From an uncultured Lachnospiraceae bacterium (GTDB taxonomy: Bacteria; Bacillota; Clostridia; Lachnospirales; Lachnospiraceae), in assembly GCA_947174725.1 (NCBI GenBank), contig CAMWKA010000167.1, positions 1-5,029 of the forward strand: a stretch of DNA of 5,029 nucleotides. The letters are read 5' to 3'. Shown here in pieces: positions 1 through 5,010 of the stretch (its first letter is position 1; the number at the start of each line of letters is the position of its first letter). A model generated the notes under the pieces. It saw only the letters and a program-made list of their open reading frames with translations. It was not told where the DNA came from and searched no databases. The translations under genes and the position numbers were made by a program.

Positions 1-1947
1 GCGCTGACCGGCCGTAATGAAAAGGTCGGCAACTGGGCGGGTGTTACGGTGGATAAGAAAGAACATCCGGTGAAAAAAACATATTATGCAGGAGAAGAGC
101 GGCTGATTGCGGTTGACCTTCCGGGAGCATATTCCATGTCGCCCTTTACGAGTGAGGAGAGTATCACAAGCTCTTATGTGAAGAAGGAGAATCCGGACGT
201 CATTATCAATATTGTTGATGCGACGAATCTAAGCCGAAGTCTGTTTTTTACGACACAGCTTTTGGAGCTGGGTATTCCCGTGGTGGTGGCGCTGAATAAG
301 AGCGATATCAATGAAAAAAAGGAAACAAAGATCAATACCGAAAAATTGTCTGAAAAACTTGGCTGCCCTGTGGTCAATACGGTATCTACATCGGCAGAAG
401 GATTAAAGACAGTGATCGAAAAGGCGGCAGCACAGTCTCAGATGACGCAGGAGGCGCCGTATCATCAGGCGGATATCGACCTGACTGACAAGAAGGCGGT
501 GGAAGAAGCTGACCGGAAGCGTTTTGCGTTTGTCAATCAGATCGTTCAGGAGGTTGAGACCCGTAAGACGCTGACAAAGGATAAGAATACAGATGATAAG
601 ATCGATGCGGTGCTGACCAATAAGTGGCTGGGAATCCCGATCTTTGCGGTTGTGATGTGGTTTGTATTTCAAATCTCACAGGCATGGGTAGGTCCGTTGA
701 TTGCCGATACTCTGGTGGCATGGTTGGAAGCGTTTCAGGAATGGGTAGGCGGATTTTTTGAAGATGCATCGCCGCTGCTGTCAGCGCTGCTGGTGGATGG
801 CGTCATCGGTGGTGTGATCGCGGTTGTCGGATTTTTGCCGTTGGTTATGATCATGTATTTCCTGATCGCACTTTTGGAGGATTGCGGTTATATGTCCCGT
901 GTGGCAGCCGTTCTTGATCCGATCTTTAAGAAGGTGGGGCTTTCCGGAAAATCGGTGATTCCGTTTGTCATCACCATCGGATGTGCCGTGCCGGGTATCA
1001 TGGCGAGCCGTACGATCCGGAATGAACGCGAGCGCAGGGCGACGGCGATGCTTTCACCGTTTATGCCATGTGGCGCCAAGATCCCGGTGATCGCTCTTTT
1101 TGCAGGCGCCTTTTTCGATGACGCGGGCTGGGTGAGTACATTGATGTATTTTTCCGGTATCGTACTGATCTTCTTTGGCGCGCTTTTGGTCAATAAGGTT
1201 GCGGGGTATAAGGCAAGAAAATCTTTCTTTATTATAGAACTTCCAGAATATAAGATTCCTTCTTTATGGGGCGCATTCAAATCTATGTGTGCCCGCGGAT
1301 GGGCTTATATTGTAAAGGCTGCAACGATTATCCTGCTTTGCAATACGGCGGTTCAGATCATGCAGACATTTACCTGGAGCTTCACTGTGGCGGAGGAGGC
1401 AGATGCTTCGATCCTCGCATCGATTGCAAGTCCCTTTGCGTATCTGCTGGTTCCCATCGTCGGAGTGTTAAGCTGGCAGCTTGCGGCGGCAGCGGTGACC
1501 GGCTTCATTGCGAAGGAAAATGTGGTTGGTACATTAGCAGTATGCTTTGTGGGATTGGAGAATCTGATCGATACGGAAGAACTTGCCCTGATGGAAGGTG
1601 CAGGCGCAGAGGTGGCAGGTGTGATGGCGATTACGAAAGTAGCCGCTCTTGCGTATCTGATGTTTAACCTTTATACACCGCCCTGCTTTGCGGCAATCGG
1701 CGCGATGAACTCTGAGATGAAAAGCGCTAAATGGGTATGGGGCGGCATCGGCCTTCAGCTTTCGGTAGGTTATACGGTTGGATATCTGGTATATACGATC
1801 GGTACGCTGATCATCGCACCTGCAACTCTGAATGTTACGGCGGCAATCGCGGGACTGATCGCAATCGCAGTGATGATTGCTATTATAGCTGGTATCATCT
1901 GCAATACGAACCGTAAGCTGGGTATGGAGTATGCACTTGCAAAATAA
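1..1947 (+). CDS. feoB: Ferrous iron transport protein B (FeoB), 5'-truncated by window edge
   Basis: FeoB is the inner-membrane Fe(II) permease whose cytosolic N-terminal G domain binds and hydrolyses GTP. The frame is open from base 1, with 648 residues visible. The first codons encode ALTGRNEKVGNWAGVTVD, the G1-to-G2 region, so only the start and the P-loop (perhaps 15-20 residues) lie outside; a GTG at 49 is internal, not the start. G-domain motifs in visible numbering are G2 NWAGVTV (11-17), G3 DLPG (39-42), G4 NKSD (99-102) and a G5-like STSAEG (129-134). A linker of about 60 residues leads into the membrane part, which starts near residue 208. Gate 1 contains LLEDCGYMSR, GCAVPG (Cys328) and MPCGAKIPV (Cys357), the two cysteines conserved in the family. 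Gate 2 contains TGFIAKE (500-506) and YTPPC (558-562). A final hydrophobic helix precedes the basic C-terminal tail. The next gene follows closely with no terminator, so they form one operon, presumably with feoA upstream (not seen). Identification is very secure. Confidence 0.97.
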   Translation, partial: ALTGRNEKVGNWAGVTVDKKEHPVKKTYYAGEERLIAVDLPGAYSMSPFTSEESITSSYVKKENPDVIINIVDATNLSRSLFFTTQLLELGIPVVVALNKSDINEKKETKINTEKLSEKLGCPVVNTVSTSAEGLKTVIEKAAAQSQMTQEAPYHQADIDLTDKKAVEEADRKRFAFVNQIVQEVETRKTLTKDKNTDDKIDAVLTNKWLGIPIFAVVMWFVFQISQAWVGPLIADTLVAWLEAFQEWVGGFFEDASPLLSALLVDGVIGGVIAVVGFLPLVMIMYFLIALLEDCGYMSRVAAVLDPIFKKVGLSGKSVIPFVITIGCAVPGIMASRTIRNERERRATAMLSPFMPCGAKIPVIALFAGAFFDDAGWVSTLMYFSGIVLIFFGALLVNKVAGYKARKSFFIIELPEYKIPSLWGAFKSMCARGWAYIVKAATIILLCNTAVQIMQTFTWSFTVAEEADASILASIASPFAYLLVPIVGVLSWQLAAAAVTGFIAKENVVGTLAVCFVGLENLIDTEELALMEGAGAEVAGVMAITKVAALAYLMFNLYTPPCFAAIGAMNSEMKSAKWVWGGIGLQLSVGYTVGYLVYTIGTLIIAPATLNVTAAIAGLIAIAVMIAIIAGIICNTNRKLGMEYALAK

Positions 1948-1976
1948 GAAATGATTGTGTTAAAATTCCAGTATAT

Positions 1977-1981
1977 GGAGG
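1977..1981 (+). promoter_or_regulatory. Shine-Dalgarno deciding the start of the FeoB-associated protein
   Basis: A GGAGG stands directly before two in-frame ATG codons, at 1982 and 1988. The first ATG touches the GGAGG and leaves no spacer. The second is six bases downstream, the usual distance, so 1988 is chosen as the start. Confidence 0.75.
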
Positions 1982-1987
1982 ATGCAT

Positions 1988-2194
1988 ATGGGCAATCTTA
2001 TCATTATAGTGATTCTTCTATGTATTATCAGCAGTATTATCGTCTATTTATATAGGGCGAAGAAGAAGGGCAAAACCTGTATCGGCTGCCCCTATGGAGG
2101 ACAGTGCAGCAGCCGTCAGGAGGGCGGCTGCTGCTCAGAACATAAAAAAGGGGATACGGAGCTGCATTCCGAATCTGACAGGGAAGGATTGTAA
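1988..2194 (+). CDS. FeoB-associated Cys-rich membrane protein
   Basis: This 68-residue protein matches the small FeoB-associated Cys-rich membrane family often found directly behind feoB in Firmicutes; its biochemical role is not established. Residues 3-22 form one strongly hydrophobic segment (many Ile, Leu and Val). A basic patch (RAKKKGK, 23-29) follows, which by the positive-inside rule puts the C-terminus in the cytoplasm. The tail carries a cysteine cluster: CIGC (31-34), Cys40, and CC at 48-49, followed by His52. These are plausible ligands for Fe(II) or another metal. The last 15 residues are charged and polar. The ATG at 1988 is preferred over one at 1982 because of Shine-Dalgarno spacing. 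It lies 40 bases after feoB with no promoter or terminator between, and the intrinsic terminator lies 26 bases after its stop, so it is the last gene of the operon. A role in handling iron at the FeoB cytosolic exit is inference. Confidence 0.85.
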   Translation: MGNLIIIVILLCIISSIIVYLYRAKKKGKTCIGCPYGGQCSSRQEGGCCSEHKKGDTELHSESDREGL

Positions 2195-2220
2195 CAAAAT
2201 CATAGTTTCATTTTCAAAGA

Positions 2221-2250
2221 GCAGAGATTCGCGAGAGTCTCTGCTTTTTT
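2221..2250 (+). terminator. Rho-independent terminator of the feo operon
   Basis: The arms 2221-2230 (GCAGAGATTC) and 2235-2244 form a 10-bp stem with a single G-U pair, closed by a GCGA loop, a stable GNRA tetraloop. Six T residues follow at 2245-2250. An A-rich stretch just before the stem (AAAGA, 2216-2220) can pair with part of the T-run, so it could also work weakly on the opposite strand. It ends transcription of feoB and the Cys-rich gene. Confidence 0.93.
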
Positions 2251-2303
2251 GCGAAGATCATGAACCGGATCACTTGGCAATGTTCGTAGAGATTATGATA
2301 CAT

Positions 2304-2324
2304 CAACTGTCTGTAAAACAGTTG
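2304..2324. repeat. Inverted repeat overlapping the putative rarA -35 box (possible operator)
   Basis: CAACTGT (2304-2310) and ACAGTTG (2318-2324) are perfect inverted 7-bp arms around a 7-base spacer. The right arm overlaps the TTGTTT proposed as a -35 element at 2322-2327, which is where a repressor site would be placed. An alternative reading is a weak terminator, because TTTTG follows the stem; the short T-run and the strong terminator only 54 bases upstream make that less likely. No known regulator is recognised. Confidence 0.4.
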
Positions 2325-2350
2325 TTTTGTATTTTGCCATATGTTACTAT
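2322..2350 (+). promoter_or_regulatory. Putative promoter for rarA
   Basis: TTGTTT (2322-2327), a 17-base spacer, then TACTAT (2345-2350) preceded by TG at 2342-2343, giving an extended -10 (TGTTACTAT). It lies after the feo terminator and before rarA with no other gene between. Transcription would begin near 2357 and give a leader of roughly 170 bases. This is prediction from sequence only. Confidence 0.5.
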
Positions 2351-2394
2351 AAAAGATAAGAAACACACACAGGTTACGGAAAGGCATATGGTTA

Positions 2395-2517
2395 GAATGA
2401 AAATCAAAGATTTTCATTCAGCAATTTGAGTCAGCGCCTCAAATTGCTTTGATCGCAGATGAGAAACCGAATGCGCGGATTTCTTATCGCGTGTCATCGC
2501 AGCAAGCTGCTCTGACA
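2395..2517 (+). ncRNA. Structured leader: four back-to-back hairpins upstream of rarA
   Basis: Four hairpins abut without linker, apart from six bases between the second and third. H1 (2395-2419) has 11-bp arms GAATGAAAATC/GATTTTCATTC around AAA. H2 (2420-2448) has perfect 11-bp arms AGCAATTTGAG/CTCAAATTGCT around a 7-base loop. H3 (2454-2491) has about 15 bp with one G-U pair, two single-base bulges and a 6-base loop. H4 (2492-2517) has a 5-bp TGTCA/TGACA base, a 2x2 internal loop and a GCAG/CTGC top. The rarA Shine-Dalgarno GGAGG starts at 2519, directly behind H4. The stems are seen in the sequence; transcription as an RNA is inferred from the promoter upstream. It could be a cis-regulatory leader, a small RNA, or a dispersed palindromic repeat that landed here. 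I recognise no known riboswitch class; H2 lacks a proper T-run, so a plain terminator is unlikely. Confidence 0.5.
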
Positions 2518-2529
2518 TGGAGGATTAGT

Positions 2530-3849
2530 ATGTACCAATTAAATTTGTTTGATGACAGAGAAAAAACGGCGCCTCTAGCGAGCCGCCTGAGACCGAAGTC
2601 TTTAGAAGATTATGTAGGACAAAAACATTTGATAGGGGAAGGGAAAATCCTTAGACGCTTAATTGAGGAAGACCAGATCCCTTCTATGATATTCTGGGGA
2701 CCGCCGGGGGTTGGAAAAACTACTCTGGCAAGAATTATTGCTGAGAAAACAAAGGCGGAATTTGTAGAATTCAGCGCTGTGACCAGTGGGATCAAAGAGA
2801 TCAAGGAAGTGATGGAACAGGCGGAGCAAAATCGGAGAGTCGGAATCCGTACGCTGCTATTTGCGGATGAGATCCACCGTTTCAATAAGGCGCAGCAGGA
2901 TGCGTTTCTTCCTTTTGTGGAAAAAGGAAGTATTATTCTGGTAGGAGCTACCACAGAGAATCCTTCTTTTGAGATCAATTCCGCTTTATTGTCCCGTTGT
3001 AAAGTCTTCATCTTAAAGCCGTTGCAGGAGGAAGAGTTAAAGCAGCTGCTGGAGCATGCGCTAAAAAGCTCCATGGGGCTGGGAAATTTGCAGATTGATA
3101 TAGAGGATTCGCATTTGCAGGCGATTGCCCGTTTTGCCAATGGAGATGCCAGAACGGCGCTGAATACTTTGGAGATGGCAGTATTCAATAGTAAAATGAA
3201 TGAGAACGCCGTGTTGTGTGTGGATGAAGAAATTTTGGCGCAATGCATGAACCGACGCTCTCTGCTTTATGATAAGAATGGGGAGGAACATTATAATTTG
3301 ATTTCCGCGCTGCATAAATCCATGCGTAATAGCGACCCGGATGCAGCGGTATACTGGATGTATCGGATGTTAGACGGCGGGGAAGAGCCGTTGTATATTG
3401 CAAGACGATTGGTGCGGTTTGCCAGTGAGGATGTGGGGATGGCAGACTCTAATGCTTTGCAGGTGACGATAGCGGCATATCAGGCGTGTCATTTTTTGGG
3501 GATGCCAGAGTGCGATGTGCATTTGGCGCATGCAGTGGTTTATCTTTCTATGGCGCCGAAATCCAATGCGATCTATAGAGCCTGTGAAGCTTGCAAAGCA
3601 GACATCAAAGAGCTTCCGGCAGAACCGGTTCCATTGCAGATCTGTAATGCGCCAACCAATTTAATGAAAGAGATGAATTATGGAAAAGGCTATATTTATG
3701 CCCATGATACGGAAGAGAAGCTGACGAAAATGAAATGTTTGCCGGAGTCATTAGCTGACAGACGGTATTATCAGCCTACCGAACAGGGAAAGGAAAAGCA
3801 GGTCAAGGAGAGGCTGGAAGAAATTTTGAGGTGGAAGCAGTCAAAATGA
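2530..3849 (+). CDS. rarA: Replication-associated recombination protein A (RarA/MgsA), AAA+ ATPase
   Basis: RarA (MgsA; Mgs1/WRNIP1 relatives) is a tetrameric AAA+ ATPase related to clamp-loader subunits that acts at stalled replication forks and DNA gaps. The 439-residue product has the normal family length. Visible motifs are Walker A GPPGVGKTT (57-65), Walker B with DEIH (113-116), sensor 1 in ATTENPSFE (140-148), the arginine finger in SRC (Arg156) and sensor 2 in GDAR (Arg208). The C-terminal half contains the tetramerisation domain signature (EEPLYIARRLVRFASEDVG, then AHAVVYLSMAPKSN) and the family end (YGKGYIYAHD, then QPTEQGKE). The start at 2530 is chosen because GGAGG lies at 2519-2523 with six bases of spacing. 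The frame stays open upstream to a TTG at 2449, but that stretch is hairpins with no family similarity. Residues 3-7 (QLNLF) resemble a sliding-clamp-binding motif. The gene appears monocistronic, and no terminator is seen before the tRNA promoter 12 bases downstream. Confidence 0.96.
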   Translation: MYQLNLFDDREKTAPLASRLRPKSLEDYVGQKHLIGEGKILRRLIEEDQIPSMIFWGPPGVGKTTLARIIAEKTKAEFVEFSAVTSGIKEIKEVMEQAEQNRRVGIRTLLFADEIHRFNKAQQDAFLPFVEKGSIILVGATTENPSFEINSALLSRCKVFILKPLQEEELKQLLEHALKSSMGLGNLQIDIEDSHLQAIARFANGDARTALNTLEMAVFNSKMNENAVLCVDEEILAQCMNRRSLLYDKNGEEHYNLISALHKSMRNSDPDAAVYWMYRMLDGGEEPLYIARRLVRFASEDVGMADSNALQVTIAAYQACHFLGMPECDVHLAHAVVYLSMAPKSNAIYRACEACKADIKELPAEPVPLQICNAPTNLMKEMNYGKGYIYAHDTEEKLTKMKCLPESLADRRYYQPTEQGKEKQVKERLEEILRWKQSK

Positions 3850-3860
3850 GAAAAAAGTTG

Positions 3861-3889
3861 TTGACAAGAGCATCATTAATACGTATAAT
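3861..3889 (+). promoter_or_regulatory. Consensus sigma-A type promoter for the tRNA pair
   Basis: TTGACA (3861-3866), exactly 17 bases, then TATAAT (3884-3889), a perfect match to the housekeeping consensus. The expected start is near 3896, about 23 bases before tRNA-Pro. Such strength is typical of stable-RNA genes. It begins 12 bases after the rarA stop codon. Confidence 0.92.
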
Positions 3890-3918
3890 AAGTTTTGCGT
3901 TGTGAGTGAAACGGTTTT

Positions 3919-3993
3919 CGGGGTGTGGCTCAGTTTGGCTAGAGCACCTGGTTTGGGACCAGGGGGTCGCAGGTTCGAATCCTGTCACCCCGA
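3919..3993 (+). tRNA. tRNA-Pro(TGG)
   Basis: The cloverleaf folds completely. The acceptor is CGGGGTG/CACCCCG (3919-3925 with 3986-3992) with discriminator A at 3993, and the D stem is GCTC/GAGC. The anticodon stem is CCTGG/CCAGG around loop TTTGGGA, giving anticodon TGG at 3954-3956. The variable loop has five bases, and the T arm GCAGG/CCTGT surrounds TTCGAAT. CCA is not encoded and must be added after transcription. The TGG anticodon can read proline codons of the CCN box by wobble. It is transcribed from the consensus promoter just upstream, together with tRNA-Gly. Confidence 0.97.
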
Positions 3994-4022
3994 TTGCTTA
4001 AAAATTAAATGATGTTTATTAT

Positions 4023-4093
4023 GCAGGTGTAGTTCAATGGTAGAATGTCAGCCTTCCAAGCTGAACACGTGGGTTCGATTCCCATCACCTGCT
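4023..4093 (+). tRNA. tRNA-Gly(TCC)
   Basis: The acceptor is GCAGGTG/CACCTGC (4023-4029 with 4086-4092) with discriminator T at 4093. The anticodon stem is TCAGC/GCTGA around loop CTTCCAA, giving anticodon TCC at 4055-4057. The T arm is GTGGG/CCCAT around TTCGATT. CCA is not encoded. The gene is 29 bases after tRNA-Pro with no promoter between, so the two are co-transcribed. Six T residues (4093-4098), the first being the discriminator, probably help end the transcript, though no separate terminator stem is present. The AT-rich segment beyond it makes this 3' end a conceivable integration site, but no duplicated tRNA end is seen in the window. Confidence 0.97.
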
Positions 4094-4207
4094 TTTTTAT
4101 TTTGTCTAAACAAGTATTGATTTGCATAGGTATCCGTTTCTGTCTTTTTATATATATGTTGCAGGACAAAATTATGGAAAGAGGAAAGATGCTGGATTTC
4201 CAGAGTG
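4094..4207. other. Intergenic gap with no supported gene
   Basis: This AT-rich stretch lies between tRNA-Gly and the convergent acetyltransferase remnant. It contains a T-run after the tRNA, an alternating TA tract near 4149-4157 and a weak CTGG/CCAG hairpin at 4192-4203 without a T-run. A 15-codon frame starting at ATG 4174 shows no recognisable content. No convincing terminator for the minus-strand pair is visible. Confidence 0.6.
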
Positions 4208-4264
4208 TTAACGATGTATGACATAACGATAATGTGGCATATCTATACCCCGGTAGTGCTTTGT
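4208..4264 (-). pseudogene. Detached C-terminal tail of the GNAT acetyltransferase, behind an in-frame TGA
   Basis: Reading past the TGA at 4265-4267 in the same frame gives 18 more codons, TKHYRGIDMPHYRYVIHR, then TAA at 4208-4210. The KHYRGIDMPH pattern is what I would expect at the end of RimJ/RimL-type acetyltransferases, where a final strand completes the fold. The frame was therefore probably continuous in the ancestor, with one codon (often aromatic or hydrophobic at this place) replaced by TGA. Sequencing error remains an alternative. Confidence 0.7.
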
Positions 4265-4717
4265 TCAGGTATCTGACATTGTCATGCCATTTCTGATAGC
4301 TACATTTTGAGAAGCAGTATTCGTATTTCTAATAATAGAACAAACTTCATCTGCTCCTAATATCTCAAAAGCATACTTTTTACAAGCTTTTGCCGCTTCT
4401 GTTGCATAGCCTTTATGCCAATAGGATCGATTGAAAAGATATCCTATTTCAAGAACTTCCGTATCTTTCCATGGTTGCATAGTAAGTCCACACTGACCTA
4501 TCATTGCTTCGGTTTCTTTTAAAATTACTGCCCATAAGCCAAAATGCCATTTTTCATATCGGAAAATCTGTCTGTCAAGCCATTCCTGTACTTCATTATC
4601 GCTGAATGCACCTTCATACGCATACATGGTATCTTCATCCTGCAAGATTTTACATAAAGAATGGAAATCGTCCTGATTCATTTCTCGCAGATATAACCGC
4701 TCTGTTTTAAGTATCAT
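4265..4717 (-). CDS. GNAT-family N-acetyltransferase (RimJ/RimL type), prematurely terminated
   Basis: The 150-residue product is a Gcn5-related acetyltransferase that would move acetyl from acetyl-CoA to an unknown amine, possibly a protein N-terminus or a small molecule. It opens with ILKTERLYLREM (2-13), the typical first strand of the RimJ/RimL group. The acetyl-CoA-binding segment is YWHKGYATEAAKA (99-111), corresponding to the common YWGKGYATEA. The NTASQNVAIRNGM motif (133-145) forms the second conserved block. Family members usually run to about 170-180 residues. Here a TGA stops the frame just after the last motif, and the missing end is still encoded in the same frame downstream. 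The start is firm: GGAGAGG (4723-4729) with five bases of spacing, and the ATG overlaps the upstream stop as ATGA, which implies translational coupling. The fold would lack its last strand, so activity is uncertain. Base composition is clearly AT-richer than in feoB. Confidence 0.85.
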   Translation of the reverse strand: MILKTERLYLREMNQDDFHSLCKILQDEDTMYAYEGAFSDNEVQEWLDRQIFRYEKWHFGLWAVILKETEAMIGQCGLTMQPWKDTEVLEIGYLFNRSYWHKGYATEAAKACKKYAFEILGADEVCSIIRNTNTASQNVAIRNGMTMSDT

Positions 4718-4899
4718 ATTTGCCTCTCCACAATTTCCATATTATCAAGTGCGTATTGCAGCGCCATTCCAATCAATTCATTTCTGGAATGATTGGTTTT
4801 GGCAGAAAGCTCATTATATTGTTCCTGTAATTTTTTATCTATGCGAATTGTCATGGTAACCGTTTTATCTTCTTTTGGTGTAACAACAAATTTATTCAT
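4714..4899 (-). CDS. Small ribbon-helix-helix (CopG/Arc-type) protein
   Basis: This 61-residue protein fits a ribbon-helix-helix DNA-binding fold. A basic N-terminal region leads into a strand with alternating residues, TVTMTIRI (13-20), that would insert into the DNA major groove as a dimer. Helix A (DKKLQEQYNELSAKT, 21-35), a turn NHSRN (36-40) and helix B (ELIGMALQYALDNME, 41-55) follow. The SRNELI start of helix B is typical of CopG-like repressors and antitoxins. GGAGG (4906-4910, minus strand) stands six bases before the ATG. Its TGA overlaps the acetyltransferase ATG by two bases (ATGA). It may repress its own promoter, as many small RHH proteins do. No dedicated toxin-neutralising tail is seen beyond helix B, so an antitoxin role is only possible. 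Target and function are unknown. Confidence 0.82.
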   Translation of the reverse strand: MNKFVVTPKEDKTVTMTIRIDKKLQEQYNELSAKTNHSRNELIGMALQYALDNMEIVERQI

Positions 4900-4926
4900 A
4901 TGTTTCCTCCATAAACTTCTATACTT

Positions 4927-4932
4927 ATTATA
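4927..4932 (-). promoter_or_regulatory. Putative -10 box of the RHH-GNAT operon
   Basis: On the minus strand TATAAT lies 27 bases before the RHH start codon. At 17 bases upstream the -35 position reads TAGATT, matching TTGACA at only three of six bases. A weak -35 fits a promoter that depends on a regulator, but this is tentative. Confidence 0.45.
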
Positions 4933-4971
4933 ATTTGAAATCTCACGGGAATCTATGACAGAAAATGCATT

Positions 4972-5010
4972 AAAAAAAAAATTTACATTTGATTTAAAAA
5001 ATGATATAAT
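4972..5010 (+). promoter_or_regulatory. Strong rightward promoter at the window end
   Basis: TTTACA (4982-4987), exactly 17 bases, then TATAAT (5005-5010) preceded by TG at 5002-5003 (extended -10). A run of ten A residues (4972-4981) touches the -35 box and could act as an UP element. Transcription would start near 5017 and leave the window, divergent from the RHH-GNAT pair. The gene served is not visible. Confidence 0.75.

Noticed and set aside
888..1280. Minus-strand 130-codon frame inside feoB
   Set aside because: It is antisense to the conserved gate region of FeoB, with no ribosome binding site or recognisable motif.
2094..2429. Plus-strand 111-codon frame overlapping the Cys-rich gene
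   Set aside because: It runs out of frame through the Cys-rich gene, straight through the intrinsic terminator and the palindromes, and shows no family-like content.
2420..2450. Hairpin H2 as an intrinsic terminator
   Set aside because: Only three T residues follow the stem and the lower stem is A-T rich, while another strong stem follows at once; the feo operon is already ended at 2250.
2395..2517. CRISPR array
   Set aside because: The palindromes differ from one another and there are no repeated units with regular spacers.
2449..2529. TTG start extending RarA by 27 residues
   Set aside because: The extension is encoded by hairpins H3 and H4 with no RarA similarity and no ribosome binding site, whereas the ATG at 2530 has GGAGG at the right distance.
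2610..3248. Minus-strand 212-codon frame inside rarA
   Set aside because: It is a shadow on the reverse strand of a clearly coding gene; its Ser- and Cys-rich content mirrors the rarA codons.
3803..3988. Minus-strand 61-codon frame starting MTGFEPATPWSQTRCS
   Set aside because: It is the antisense of tRNA-Pro; this GFEPATPWSQ string is a well-known spurious translation over tRNA genes. The rest lies antisense to the tRNA promoter and the rarA end.
4174..4221. Short 15-codon plus-strand frame MERGKMLDFQSVNDV
   Set aside because: It is too short, overlaps the acetyltransferase tail on the other strand and has no supporting homology that I recognise.
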